Shown here: positions 49,815 through 61,368 of the stretch, piece after piece
How positions within the stretch are numbered: position 1 is the first letter of the stretch
Layout: each line of letters opens with the position of its first letter
NCBI GenBank assembly: GCA_028554645.1
Contig: JAQOOI010000061.1
Location: 496,001 to 560,000 of the forward strand
Source of the DNA: Omphalotus guepiniiformis
Lineage: Eukaryota > Basidiomycota > Agaricomycetes > Agaricales > Omphalotaceae
Length of the DNA stretch: 64,000 bases
Direction: 5' to 3'
Made by a program: the position numbers and the translations under genes
The notes under the pieces: generated by a model
What the model saw: only the letters and a program-made list of their open reading frames with translations
Told to the model about the DNA's origin: nothing
The model's database searches: none

Positions 49815-51623
49815 CTACCTCCGATTCCCATAAAACCCTCCAAAATCAAAATACACCAAAAGCTCCGTAGGTCCCGTCTCTGCCAACCTCCCCGCAGTCA
49901 ACCCCGCAGTCCTCAAAAACAGAGTCCCATCCAACTCCTCCGATCCCTCCAACTCAATCTCCGTCGCACGGAAATACCCCTTCTCCCTCGACCCGTATAT
50001 CGTCGAGTAATGTACTAGTGCTCGGGTTAGTTTGGCGTAGTGGTCGTCGGGGTGGGTGATTGTGTGGTGGATGAGGGGGAGCCATGGGTTGCCACTGGTT
50101 GAGGGTTCTGAGGATATAGGATATGTCGGGGACGGTGGGTGGGAAGATAAATCCCCGGAAGGTATAGGTTTGGCGAAAAACGACGCAATATCAAGTCTCG
50201 GACGTGAATTCCCGATCCACCAAGCGAGGATAGTTATGAGGTAGCTCCGAAGGAGTAAAACTTGAGATTTGGGCGAAAGACGCGCTGCGAGTGATGGAAG
50301 GAAGAGTGACGAAGTCACTAGGTGCATGCTATCAACAACGCCATGGTTTCAGTAAGTAATTCGGACTCCCGGGGTGAAAACACACTCAGGACACTTACTT
50401 GACAAAATCAGCATTAAACTCACTGCCACCCCCCGTACCCTTTTCCGTATCCGTATCAGCACCCGGTACCGCATAAAACACCACCGCAAGCCACTGCAAC
50501 TCCTCAATCTTCCTCTCTACATCCCTTGGATCGGAAGTATCCACTCCCCATCGTGAGACAAGGTCAACCAAAGACGAGGTTATTTCTGGATTTGACATGA
50601 TACTTGAGTACATCGTGCCCATGTTTGGTTTACTTGGGGGTATGAATTTGGGGTTTTGGAGGATTTTTGATGCGATTGTGAAGGAATGTAAATTTGAAGA
50701 CTCGGATCCTTTCGAGTTACTACCCTCGAAGTTGGAGGTGTGGAATATGGCATCGAAAAAACTTTTCGGAAGAATGGGAGAAGATTCTTTTTGATGAATC
50801 GCAGTTTCAGCGAGAGCTACCAAGAATCAGATAAAATCAGTTCGTTCGTTCGTTAACCTTCGAATTGAATGAATGTATGTATTCAAACCTCACCTTCAAC
50901 CATCATCCCAGGTAACCCAAACTCAACTGCATACCCAGCATGAATCATAGGATGTAATATACTCGATAGAAACCTATTAAGCATCTCAGGGTCCGGGTCG
51001 CCGCGTACCCCTTCACCGGCAGTGTAATTTGCTTCTGGAGAGAAAACATATCTCTCCAGTGGAGCTTCGATACCTTCCTTCTTAACTACCTCGGTGAAAA
51101 AGTCTTTGTAGGCTTGGTAGTACCTGGCGGGCCGAGTCAACAAGTGGGTATTGAAGTAAGTATGTATGGATGTGAGAAGAACTTGAAAGCGCGGACTCAC
51201 GCACGATCACCAAGATGCTCATTAAAATTCTCCTCGTTAATGACCCCCGGTGCATTCCTCATAGGTCTCTGTAAAACCTTGCTTTTCTCATAACTCGCCT
51301 TGATGAGTTCTTCGTTTGCGCCTAGAGCCCATAGGGCTAGTACGTGGTGGGATATGTGACTAGCGCGCGCACACAAGGATTCAAGTTAGTGCTAAGTTAG
51401 TACTGAGATGTACTGAAGGATAAGTAGGACTTTGGACTTACTTATGCCGACCAACGTCATCAAAAAAGATATCCCAAGTATCATGGTTGATCCTTAGAAT
51501 ATCCCGAAGAGCGTTTGTTGATGATGGTGTGGGACCTGGTAGTCGAGCTGGACAGAATACGGAAGGAGGTGGAGTTGGAATTGGGAATAGATCGAAATCT
51601 GACTTGGAGGTGCTAGTAGACAT
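49815..51623 (-). CDS. Questin oxidase-like protein (DUF4243 family), paralog A, five exons, 500 aa
   Basis: Exons: 51623-51442, 51359-51201, 51123-50894, 50816-50399, 50328-49815. The protein belongs to the family of fungal Baeyer-Villiger-type questin oxidases. Conserved pieces: LRDILRINHDTWDIFFDDVG then GRHKNHISHHVLALWALGAN, where the HH pair after the first intron is a family hallmark, PEMLNRFLSSI, GYAVEFGLPGMMVEGLAETA, EVERKIEELQW-type region, EFNADFVKNMHLVTSSLFLP, WWIGNSRPRLDI, NPWLPLI and HPDDHYAKLTRALVHYSTIYG. No signal peptide. It probably oxidises a small aromatic or polyketide-derived molecule; no polyketide synthase is nearby, so the substrate is open. It is a close relative of the gene at 55.1 kb, in opposite orientation and with identical intron positions. 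Confidence 0.88.
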
Positions 51624-51700
51624 TTTAAGTTGATGAGTCGAGTCTGCCAAGCTGAGTGAGAAGATGGAATGGAATGGATAGAGCTCACAGTTGAAGGGCC

Positions 51701-51707
51701 TTTTATA
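51701..51707 (-). promoter_or_regulatory. TATA box of questin oxidase-like paralog A
   Basis: TATAAAA followed by GGCC on the minus strand, about 80 nt before the ATG at 51623. Paralog B has a comparable TATAAAGG box. Confidence 0.55.
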
Positions 51708-52354
51708 CCATTTCCTTACTTACTACATAGTACATACCATACCATACCATACCAGAAGACAACGAACGGATCATCAATCACGATTCCAGCAGGTGAGAAC
51801 TTCTACGGCTGAATTCAACCGAGAAACACTCGCGAAAGATCGTAATCAAGTTCAAAGCCCACTGGCAAGGGGGAGTTTGATGGCGGCATCTGAGTCTATA
51901 GTTCTATAGTGTAGAGTGCCGCAGGTGACGCGTATGTCACGGTTAGGGTCCGTCCGCATATGTAGAAAATTAAATGGCCCCAGGTTCTTGTAACCTGTGC
52001 GTCTTGGTGTACATGTAACATATCCTGACTAACCAGGGAGTCTTGGACTCGGAGGAGTCTTTGCGCTGGCCGCGTGACCGCATTTTGGGATGTATGTATA
52101 TCTGACAAAGACTCGGAAGCACGAGTGACCAGTGGTTTGAAGGGGTACCCTAGGCATTATTAATCCTTCGCTTTTGACCCTAGGTTACTGTTACTGTTAC
52201 TGTAGCATCGTAATAATCCTGGCCGTTGAGTACGTTGAGTAAGTACCGAGTGCAATAACCGGGAGAAATTCGAGAGATGGTTAAACTAGCTATAGTGAGA
52301 GGCTAGAGCGCTAAAATACTAGCGGAGACTGAATATTTCACTCTACGACTACGA

Positions 52355-52362
52355 CAGACGCC
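52355..52362 (+). repeat. Left 8-bp target site duplication
   Basis: CAGACGCC immediately before the transposon; repeated exactly at 53145-53152. Confidence 0.9.
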
Positions 52363-53144
52363 AGGACCCCCGACAATTGGGGGGACGGTCGGATACGGAT
52401 CCACCTACAAAGTGGCCTTTTTTCGGTGAAGGTAGGATACGACCCCCACTAAAAGTCCACCTATTGCTGATTTTTCCACGCTGAGGTGAGGTACTATTGT
52501 CCACCTACAGGGTGCCAACTGACGAGCAGCTCGGATATATGTCCACCTACAAAAATGTTTAGCAGTGTTTACCACGCCCGCTTAGTTGACTCAAGTGGCT
52601 CACCGGCCGGCCACCGGCTTTAACTCAAGCCTCCACGAGCCCTTCCTCTATCCTCTTGTTTGCTGATGTCAAATTCGAGCCAACTGTGGCCAAAGGTGGA
52701 TGAAATAGGATGAAAATTGACGAGCTGGACAATGATTACAGGACATCTCAGGAAAAATTTCTTGCTAATTAGGGATACTCTTACAATGCAACAGCACTAT
52801 TATCTATACAGGCCCGCTGTACCAGTATCTTATTCAAAATTCTAGTCAATTTCCCTCTGTTTCCCCCTACTCATGGCTGAAGCACCACCAGAATCTCGCT
52901 CTCAACACCTAGAATCATGTATACGTGCTTAGAAATAGCCTAGGAATTTTTTTAGGATTTTTCGAAATTTTTTTGAATTTTTAGAGGTCGGATACGATTT
53001 TCCACCTACTGAAGGCGAAAATCGGAGGTCGGATGCACAATCCACCTACAGGCAACCCAAAAAAGGCAGTTTTCGTGTCCACCTACAAACCCCGAAAATC
53101 GGTGATTTTAGTATCCGACCTTCCCCCCGATTGTCGGGGGTCCT
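52363..53144. mobile_element. Non-autonomous DNA transposon (MITE-like), 782 bp, 8-bp TSD
   Basis: Terminal inverted repeats of 34 bp (52363-52396 and 53111-53144) start AGGACCCCCGACAAT and differ at two positions. The flanks carry a perfect 8-bp duplication, CAGACGCC. The interior has no significant open frame. Seven same-orientation copies of TCCACCTA(C) sit near the ends: 52400, 52456, 52500, 52542 on the left and 53001, 53041, 53078 on the right, several preceded by a TCGGATA-like word. An 8-bp TSD fits the hAT or Kyakuja-Dileera-Zisupton groups; the terminus does not let me choose. Insertion is confirmed by related segments without the element at 49.5 and 57.3 kb. Confidence 0.92.
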
Positions 53145-53152
53145 CAGACGCC
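53145..53152 (+). repeat. Right 8-bp target site duplication
   Basis: CAGACGCC immediately after the transposon. Confidence 0.9.
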
Positions 53153-53304
53153 ACGGCTTCCTTACTCATGATCAGGCCACATGGCCTCTCGGACCGTAAA
53201 GCTCCGAAGACGTTTCTACTGTAAGAGTGTTTTCGGCAACATTTCTCACGCCACAAACGCGTTGACGGGCAGACGCGTCTTTTGCCTTTGTACCACCACC
53301 AACC

Positions 53305-54335
53305 ATGCCACCTACAAAACCACAACCCAAAAAGCCTTCCAAAATCTTCATCTCCTCAACATCCTCCTCCTCCAAAAAGAACTTAAAACAATGCACGCCG
53401 AATCTCATGCCTTTTTCCATCTCGTACAACGGTACTGCTCCAATATCGACTTATATGCGTGTTGAGAAGGCAAAGTCGAACGTTGGTGCACCTGAATGTG
53501 GACATGTAGACATAGGTGGAGAGGGATCGAAATGCGACGAGGTTAATGTTGAGAAGGGTACTGTTGAAGAGGGAGAAGATAAGATGTGTGTGGAGTCGGA
53601 GTCACAGGATACGGTTGTGGAATCTTCGAATGAGGGTTTTATTGAGGGGAAGAAGTTGAATACTGAAGAGGCTGTTTCGTTGGCCGATACAACTCTCGTC
53701 ATGGAAATCCCTCCTGTCGATACCAATATGTCTGCCACATCTTCATCTTCATCATCTTCCTCTTCTTCTTCTACACTCGCATCTACTTCCGCGTTACAGT
53801 CAAGGTTTACCTCCACCTTCCGGGGTCGTACGATCCAAGGACTAGAAGTGGGCGTTCCGGAGGGATACACCGGGGTAGTCTTCAGGTCAGATGGAGACGA
53901 CGACACGGGAGGAAAGGGTTCGAAGGTGCCGGTGAATAGTGCACCGAGGAAGAAAGTCGAGAAGGGAAAGGGAAGGGCTAGGAAGGGCATCAATGAGGAT
54001 TACAATAAACGGTCGAGTCGTACAACACGCAGTGCACGTTCAAAGGTAATCGAAGTTGAGGTTGAGCCTGAAGAGGAATCGGAAGATGAGGATGATATGG
54101 AAGGGACGGAAATGGTTGACCCAAACGACGCATTACACCTCGTTCCTAGTTCCGAGTTTTCCTCGTTCGTGTTGTGGCATCCTGATCTTCCGGTTGATAC
54201 GGGTAAAGATGAGTATCTCGCTGCTTTGGGAGAGTGGATGAAGATTGCTCAGGTGGTGAGTTCATTCTTCTTGCCATCGTTTCATTCTTCTAAATGGTGG
54301 AATTGGCTTTACAGATACATCAAGTTCCTAGCTAA
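53305..54335 (+). CDS. Ribonuclease H2 subunit C (Rnh203-like), two exons, 323 aa
   Basis: Exons: 53305-54255 and 54315-54335; the last exon adds only IHQVPS and the stop. RNase H2 removes ribonucleotides from DNA and resolves RNA-DNA hybrids; subunit C is a non-catalytic scaffold of the nuclear heterotrimer. Matching segments are NLMPFSISYNGTAPISTYMR at about 33-52, FRGRTIQGLEVGVPEGYTGV then VFRSDG near 172-198, and SSFVLWHPDLPVD with KDEYLAALGEWMKIAQV at the C-terminus. Between them are long acidic and Ser-rich insertions, including a run of about a dozen serines near 146-157. The ATG lies only 160 bp after a DNA transposon, so its promoter is short or lies within or beyond that element. 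Confidence 0.85.
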
Positions 54336-55057
54336 GGGTGAAGCCCTTACAGCTATATCTTGGCTATTTTGTTTCTAGCGCTCTCGTACCTGTCGATGTA
54401 ACATAACATTATCGAGCTCGACTCTAATCTCTAACAAGTGGAATTCTATTCGATGCCTTTCTGGGGGCTTCACGTTCTCGCGATGAGCGCACTTAGTGTG
54501 TGTGAATAGTGAATAATGGTTCCTCGACGAGCAAGAGAATTCGAATCGAAGAATGGGAAAACGGAAAAGAAGGTGTCTCCTAGACTTTGAAGGCTGAGTA
54601 AACATTGGAAGCCTCGCTGTACGTTGTAATCGCTATAACGTGAAACGACTTTTCATGGCTATAGTCCTTAGGTCCATGAATTGATACATTTAGAATATAA
54701 TGTATACTCGGAGCAGCTGTGATGATCAGGTTCATCATACAGACCTTTGAACTGACTCTCACGAAACCTGGACTAGATCCCATGTACGTGTTCATTGGAT
54801 CATTCCGTGGCTCTTATTGACCGATTTTGACAAGTTGAATTCAGTCTTTATTCAAAGGGGTCGCATGCACTTCGAGTCGTCAGCTGACGGTACCGTTGAA
54901 TACAATTTTCATGGGTAAAATCATTGGTAAATAGGATCGCGTGGTCGACCTGCATTCCACGCTCAGTAGACTTTGACTGAAATCAAGTTACGCTATGAGA
55001 CTAGGTTTTGCCTGTGGTTTTGCCTGACAGGAGTGTAAGCATCTGATTGGAGCTGGT
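54336..55057. other. Intergenic region, nothing convincing
   Basis: Between RNase H2 subunit C and questin oxidase-like paralog B. No domain-bearing frame or repeat recognised. Confidence 0.5.
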
Positions 55058-55064
55058 TATAAAG
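55058..55064 (+). promoter_or_regulatory. TATA box of questin oxidase-like paralog B
   Basis: TATAAAG followed by GTCC, 57 nt before the ATG at 55115. Confidence 0.55.
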
Positions 55065-55114
55065 GTCCATCGGGTCACCCTGCCTACCTACCTCCGAGTC
55101 CTTCACAGTAAACG

Positions 55115-56997
55115 ATGTCAAATACAAACACAACGACTTTCGATCTATTCCCTGTACCCTCTAACCCTCCTTCAGTGACTTCTCCCGCGCGATGGGCTGG
55201 AATCACTCCAGACTCGACGAAAGCTCTTCGGGATGTTCTCAAAGACAACCACGAACGATGGCATATCTATTTTGATGAAGTTGGACGTCACAAGTACGTT
55301 TCTCGAAACTTGCATACTGTAATTGATTCTGGCAAGATACTTAGCTGATAGCTACATACTCTTTTAGCCACATCACACATCACGTTCTAGCGCTCTGGGC
55401 AATGGGAGCTCATAAAGAGATTATAGAGGCTAGTTATAAGAAAAACACACCTTTGCAAAGACCTATTCCAGATATTCCCGAACCTATCACACCTGAGAAC
55501 TTTAATGATCATTTGGGTAAAAAGGAGTGAGTCCGCGTCTCCAAAGCTCCATGTAATACCCCCCGTGTTGACAGATAAGATTTTTCATACTTACTACTCT
55601 CGGATGAAAAAAAAAACCATAGCTTTTACCTTGCCTATATCGAGTTTTTCACGAAAGTGGTTCGGGAGAAAGGAATGGGGCCGGCTCTGGAAGAATATGT
55701 TTTTTCGTCTAAAGCCAATGTGGATCCTTCGAATGGGCAGGCTGGGCTGGCTGGGCCCGGGATGCTTAACCGCTTCTTCGCGGCTCTGTTTCATTCTTAT
55801 ATTCAGGTCGGTTATGCTGTCGAGTTTGGGTTGCCTGGGATGATGATTGAAGGTATGTTTGATTGGTTTGCCACTGGCAGTTGTACTTACTATTGAACTC
55901 CTTTGTACGACATGAAAGGTCTCGCTGAGACTGCTACCCACAAAAAAGACAGCTCAGCCATTTTTACAAATTCCTTCTTTAATGCCGTATGGAATGCCCT
56001 AAACTCCTCACTTGGTACCAAGAGTCCGAGTCAAGCAACCTCGACTCGGGGACCCTCCACTGCCACTGGCATTCATTCATTCAGTATCGTGGCTCGAATC
56101 TTGAAAGACGATAGGTTCATACTTCCACAGGCGGACCTGTTCACTATATATTCAAGTATCCTGACCAACGACGTCTTGATGAAAGTGATCAACGAGTATG
56201 TATCTCAATGGACAGTGGATACATCTAATCCCAAAGAAGTCGAGCGTAAAATCGAAGAACTTCAATGGCTTAGTGTTTTATTATATGCTCTCCCTGGAGC
56301 TGATACGAAGGGTGTTGAGTTTAATGCTGATTTCCTCAAGTGAGTGCCAAGTTCAATTCTGTTCGTTCGTACAGTGGGGGGGTATCAAACTACAGTTACA
56401 TACATACTTATGCTTATTCTTGCACCCTCCCCCCCCCTCCCTAGTATGCACCTCGTGACAGCATCCCTCTTTCTCCCATCTCTTGTAACATACCTCTCTC
56501 CAATGTCCCAAGAACTTCTCCTACGTGGATACCTATCAGTTTCTCTCTCATGGTGGATCGGAAACTCACGTCCAACGCTCAACATCCCACAATTCTTCGC
56601 CCTAGACCGTACCTCAAACCCCCTCCCACCATCCTCTCCCGGCGTAGTACCCACTCCAGTAACACCCACCCCACACAGCACATCCTCACCTTCCCCCAAA
56701 TCCCCAATATCCACCTCCGTAAACCCATGGCTCCCTCTCATCCAGCAAGTAATTTCCCACCCAGACGATCACTACTCCAAAACCATACGTGCTTTAGCGC
56801 ATTACTCCGCCCTATACGGGTCCCGAGACCCTGGGTATTTCTCTGGGACAGAGTTAGATGGTGCAGCGGAATTTCTCGATGGAACGTTATTTGTGAGAAC
56901 TGCTGCTTTGACTGCGAGGAGGTTGGAGGAAACTAAGCCTGATGAGTATCTTGTGTATTTTGATCGGATGGGGTATTATGGGAATCGAAAATCGTAA
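55115..56997 (+). CDS. Questin oxidase-like protein (DUF4243 family), paralog B, five exons, 513 aa
   Basis: Exons: 55115-55293, 55368-55526, 55623-55852, 55919-56339, 56445-56997. Same architecture as paralog A, with introns at the same positions and phases. Family motifs: LRDVLKDNHERWHIYFDEVG, RHKNHITHHVLALWAMGAH, GMLNRFFAALFHSYIQVGYA, VEFGLPGMMIEGLAETATHK, EVERKIEELQWLSVLLYALP, EFNADFLKNMHLVTASLFLP, WWIGNSRPTLNIPQFFA, NPWLPLIQQVISHPDDHYSK, ALAHYSALYGSR and the end YYGNRKS. It carries a Pro/Thr/Ser-rich loop before NPWLPL that is longer than in paralog A. Cytosolic oxygenase-like enzyme; substrate unknown. The gene is divergent from paralog A, consistent with an inverted duplication. The stop overlaps a GTAAGT donor-like word, but paralog A ends at the same place, so no further exon is needed. 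Confidence 0.88.
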
Positions 56998-57306
56998 GTA
57001 GGTTTATATGTAGTTTGTATAGTTTGTTAAGTATTGGAAGTAATGAAGATGTTTGGAAATTTGTACAATAGTTGTCCCTGCCTACGTACTTGATACTTGT
57101 TTCTCATGATTGTTAGCAACTCTGGCAGAACCGGGAATGCTGGATGGAATGAAACCCTCTGCTCATCATTCACCACTCCATTCAAATGCGTCCCTGCACG
57201 GATGGATTGCTTGACTTCAGTACAGTTATATTGAATTACTAAAGACAATATTCCGAGTTCATGTAGACACTAAGTAGAAAGAGGACGAACGACTCAGAGG
57301 AAGAGG

Positions 57307-57365
57307 AAGCCGGAAGCCGTGGGCGTCTCGTAGTCGGAGAGTGAAATATTCAGTTTCCGCTAGTA
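57307..57365 (-). repeat. Copy 3 of the duplicated segment (no transposon)
   Basis: On the minus strand: ACTAGCGGAAACTGAATATT, then TCACTCTCCGACTACGA, then GACGCCCACGGCTTCC. It matches the transposon flanks at 52.3 and 53.15 kb joined together, and lies about 310 bp beyond the 3' end of paralog B, mirroring copy 1 beyond paralog A. Confidence 0.75.
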
Positions 57366-57619
57366 TGCTAGCGCTTCTGCTTCAGTCCTCCAACGTTGTG
57401 AACTTTCAATTCTCAAGTTTCTTACTCTCCTTCCCCAAAGATACTTCACTTGCATATGGGGTACTTGATGCCTTTTGCATGGACACCCTTACTGCAATTC
57501 GGTCAAGTTCAAGTTCTTCCGGATCCTCGACTCATCCGGAATCATCATTTCGTATTCTTCCGTAACTACTCCAAATACAAAGCATTCAACAAAACATAAA
57601 AACTCTCTCCTATCAAGCT

Positions 57620-58930
57620 TCAACTAAAACCCTTAACAAGCCACTCCAAAATCATCGGTCCCAACGTATTATCACAAAACGGCCTATCCCCAAACATAAA
57701 CTCAAAATGCGGATCATCATGTACACCTCTATTCTGAATGACCAACTCCGCATTTCGATGACAAGGCTGAACAACCTTCTCAAAGAACCTCACATCAGGA
57801 TCTCTCAAACACTCCCATTCACCCGTCGTAACAAGCACCCGGTCAACGATATTCTCCAACCCATCATACCATCCTTCCGGCGCATTAATAGGTTCGACGT
57901 AAACCAACTGTGCTTCTGGTACATCCTTGAGAATCTCATTGCCCCATGTAGTTAGGGTCCGGCGTCCTATGGTATCCGAGTGATCATTGGTTTTGAAGGA
58001 TTCTCCTTCACCGGAAAGCGATACCCATGGAGACATCATGTATACGCTGCGGAGACGTGTGGTTGGTGGGAGATTGAGAGGAGCGATGTTTGGGAGAGGG
58101 TGTAGCATGTGTGAGAGGATTTGAGAGATTAGGTTTGCTCCGGCTGAGTCGCCTACGATTTGGAGGTTTTGGGGTTGGACACCTTGTTCGAGGAGGTATT
58201 CGATGGCGGCGTTTGCTTGTTGGAGTTGAGTGGGGAATACGCCGACAGGTGCGAGTGCTTTAGTGTGAAGGTTAATGAATGCTTTGTCTCATGCTTGAAG
58301 GAGAGAAACGTACAGTAGGACATAATGGCAAGTCCAACGGGTATGTCTTTCTTTCCCATTTCCACTTGAATCCATCGCCAAAATGAGGCCGCGAAATCTT
58401 GCAGGGCAACAAGGTACGCGCCACCTATTACAAACCACATTAGGCTCAAATGACCTTGCCTAGAGAACTTGGAACGTGCTTACCATGGATGTATAATATC
58501 ACCTTATCTGTGCGCTTGGGGCCCATCCACATCAGCTTACCACCACCGGGAAGTTCTTCTATCAACGTATCCAGCTTATGCTGCTTAGACCACGTCTTAT
58601 AGACGTAAGACGTGGTGCCGAGGAAGTATTGCAACCTGGGGATAGAGAGATAGTCGGAGATATAGCGAAACATTCCATCACCGACTACGCGTCTTAAAGG
58701 TTTTCCTTTGCTACGACGAGTAAAAGGAGAGGCTAGCGCCTCGAAGGCGACGTATAGTGCTATAACAATATTAAGTATTCATCGACATCGGCCGTGAGCA
58801 AAATACGTTGAACCTGCATGTCATTTAGAGCTGACTTACGCAGTTGTAATAGATCAATCTTCATCTTGAGGTACCCCGCCCAAGAGATTCTGGCGTATTT
58901 CGATTCATCTAGGACTGCTGGGGTCGACAT
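57620..58930 (-). CDS. Alpha/beta hydrolase (HSL-type esterase/lipase-like), four exons, 371 aa
   Basis: Exons: 58930-58840, 58759-58484, 58424-58314, 58257-57620. The HGGAY oxyanion motif is formed across the second intron at residues 122-126. The nucleophile elbow is GDSAG with Ser at about 197. The acid and base lie in the C-terminal part, with candidate Asp in WECLRDPDVRFF and candidate His in NRGVHDDPHFEF. HGG plus GDSAG places it in the hormone-sensitive-lipase-like hydrolases. It begins MSTPAVLDESKYARISWAGY with a moderately hydrophobic stretch but no clear signal peptide. In fungi many such enzymes act on small esters, including secondary metabolites; being next to the questin oxidase-like gene is suggestive only. 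A TATAAG word lies about 70 nt upstream of the ATG on the minus strand. Confidence 0.85.
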
Positions 58931-59846
58931 CGTATTCGTGAGAGATGTCTGGGGGGAGCTGAATATTGAATGCCAGAAGGCTGAGAAGCCAAGTTCTTAT
59001 ATTTACCCCGTGGGTCACATGGCTGAACTTTCCGACGTGTCGAGAAGTAGGCGAAGAAGGGAAGACAATACTGTATTAAATGCCACTGTCCCTGTTTACT
59101 AACGCCGACGACTCCTGACATGGACACTTGGATTGTTTTTTTCTTTCCTCTTATCTTCCTTCAGCTAAGAACACAAATGGTAGTATCAGCCTGGTATTAG
59201 CTCTCTTTTGCTCTTTATACACCTTTAAATCTGTCGACGGCCGTGAATACTCGACTGAGCACCCGTTCAACCCGTTGATGTTATCATTGAGTCTGTCCAT
59301 GTCACGGTCAACTTTGAACCGATGCATAAACCGATGCGGGCTTCGGCGATGTCTTTGGCATATGATCATGATTTTCTCTCAGCTCTACTCTTTAAGTATT
59401 CCCGCTTGCCTGAGTGAAGTTACTTATAACGCGAGAAAGAGAATCTTATCTGTCTCTACTTACATACTTACCTTCTTTGAGAGGAACTTATACTTACAAT
59501 GTCAACTCTGTACCACTGGAGCGATGATGCAATAAACCTTTGAAGCTCAGGCTGAGATTGAGTGTTGATTGAGTGAGGTGTGCGACATCGTCGGACGAAG
59601 CATAACGAAAGCGACCTTACCTTTGCTGGAGAGTGCTGAGTGCCGATCGTAAGTTAGCTCCGCAGACCGGTTCATGGACCTATCACGCTACCTCGTTTGC
59701 CTCATTCACCAACTGGCCGCACCGTACGCGTCGCAAAAGGCTTGTCTCAAAAGTTGCTACAGCGCTTCCACACTCAACGCCCTGGATGCCTTCTTTCCTC
59801 ACCATCACGACCATCACTCACTAACTACCTCTCCTGCCCCCAAAAG
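58931..59846. other. Divergent intergenic region, nothing convincing
   Basis: Between the hydrolase and the membrane protein gene. The open frame at 59128-59535 is not supported by any domain. Confidence 0.45.
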
Positions 59847-61368
59847 ATGGACTCATCAGCCGTCAACTACAACATCACCGTCGACGATTTCGACAGCATT
59901 CTATCATACGACGACCAAGGACAATGGACGACGCCGGACCCTTCTAGTGCATCATTCAACGCTGCGAGTAGTCAGTGGCTCATGGGAACATACCATACGA
60001 CAAACGTAGTTAATGCTACGGTTAGGTTCAACTTTACCGGTGCGTGTCATAGAACTCTATTCTATTCTACTAGTATACATTTCGGTTCTTTTTTGTTTTA
60101 CTCAGTACTGACTTTTTTCGTCTTGACTTCTTTATACTTAGGACCAGCTATATTTATCTACGGATACTCTGGACCAGACTACGGATCCTACGAAGTAGAT
60201 ATCGACTCGTCCCCACAGACATTCAGTGCTTACGCACCAAGTAACGGTTCTTCACCGCAATTACTGTACGGCGCGAATAACTTGACCTACGGCACCCATC
60301 AGTTGATTCTACGCAACCTGGGAGCACAGAGTGGCGCCGGAGATGGAGGTGGAAATGCGTTTTTGTTCGACTTTTTGAGGTTTACAGTGCAGCTAGCACC
60401 CCCAGGGTACTGTACTCTATACCCCCTGCTTTCCACGGTAACGCGGGTAACTGGTGCTAATACGAAACCTTTCTTTGGCAGCGCTTCTGTGTCAAATATT
60501 ACTCTTGAGGAGACAGATCCCTCGATAACGTATTCTGGGAGTTGGAGTAATAATACTTCTGGGAACTTTAGCGGTGGTGGCTCAGCGTATACTCAAGAAG
60601 ATCAAGCGTCAGTTTCGTTTCCATTCAATGGTGAGTCAGTCAGTCATTTCTCCTTTCAGGGCAATCATTCTCTTCGTACTGTATTGGAGTCACCTTGTCC
60701 TTGTCATACACTCCGCGATAACCCCGTCATGATCATAACTTTCCGAGCTCGACGTCCACTGCTTCCCTACACTTGTTCTGATTCCCCATTCCCCATGTAA
60801 TATAGGCTCCGCAATCTACATATTCGGCGACAAAAAAAACGATCACGGGTTATACAGCATCACACTAGACAACCGAACCCCGGAGATATACAATGGTATT
60901 TCTGGGTGTGGTGGGGAATTTGGTATGACGTGTGAGCAGCAACAGCCTACGTTAGTGTATTTTGCTTCGAATTTGGAGGGGGGAGAGCATAGGCTTGGGA
61001 TTGTGAATTTGGCGGAGCCTAATGGTTCGTTTTTTGGTCAGTTAATCTTGAGTCTTATTTTCGCGTATTATTTGCTTGTATGGCTAATTGACCCTTTTGA
61101 CTTTTTGACCCTTCATTCTTGTTCTTGTATGCATGTAGATTTGGATAGCATCGTGTTAACGATCCCATCGACGTACGCGCCTAGGACATTAAACGATTCT
61201 TCATCGTCATCTTCCGCATCTCCATCTCCATCTTCGACAGCGACAGCGACAGCTACATCTTCAAATGGGGCATTACCAGTACCACAGACGTCATTCTTGT
61301 TCTCGAGCTCGATGTTTCTGTTAGCACTTAATATCCTTTGGTATCTCAGGGCGAGTGTGAGAAGATGA
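59847..61368 (+). CDS. Membrane-anchored extracellular protein with two beta-sandwich-like halves, five exons, 355 aa
   Basis: Exons: 59847-60039, 60142-60406, 60482-60630, 60806-61036, 61139-61368. Two halves look related: each runs from an N(I/F)T-type strand through a short motif (GPAIFIYGYSGPDYGSYEVD and GSAIYIFGDKKNDHGLYSIT) to a stretch resembling YGTHQLILRNLG / GEHRLGIVNLAEPN. This is the pattern of a repeated Agaricomycete extracellular domain often annotated only as a transmembrane protein. Many NxS/T sequons are present. A Ser/Thr/Ala-rich linker precedes a hydrophobic C-terminal segment, TSFLFSSSMFLLALNILWYL, followed by basic residues: a type I membrane anchor or GPI-like signal. 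No classical signal peptide follows the chosen ATG, so an upstream start or extra exon may be missing. Function unknown. Confidence 0.7.

Noticed and set aside
52363..53144. CRISPR-like array from the repeated TCCACCTAC words
   Set aside because: Spacing is irregular, the repeats are too short, the genome is eukaryotic, and terminal inverted repeats with a TSD explain the structure.
49815..58930. Polyketide-type biosynthetic cluster around the questin oxidase-like genes
   Set aside because: Only two family paralogs and one hydrolase are present; no synthase, and RNase H2 subunit C sits in the middle.
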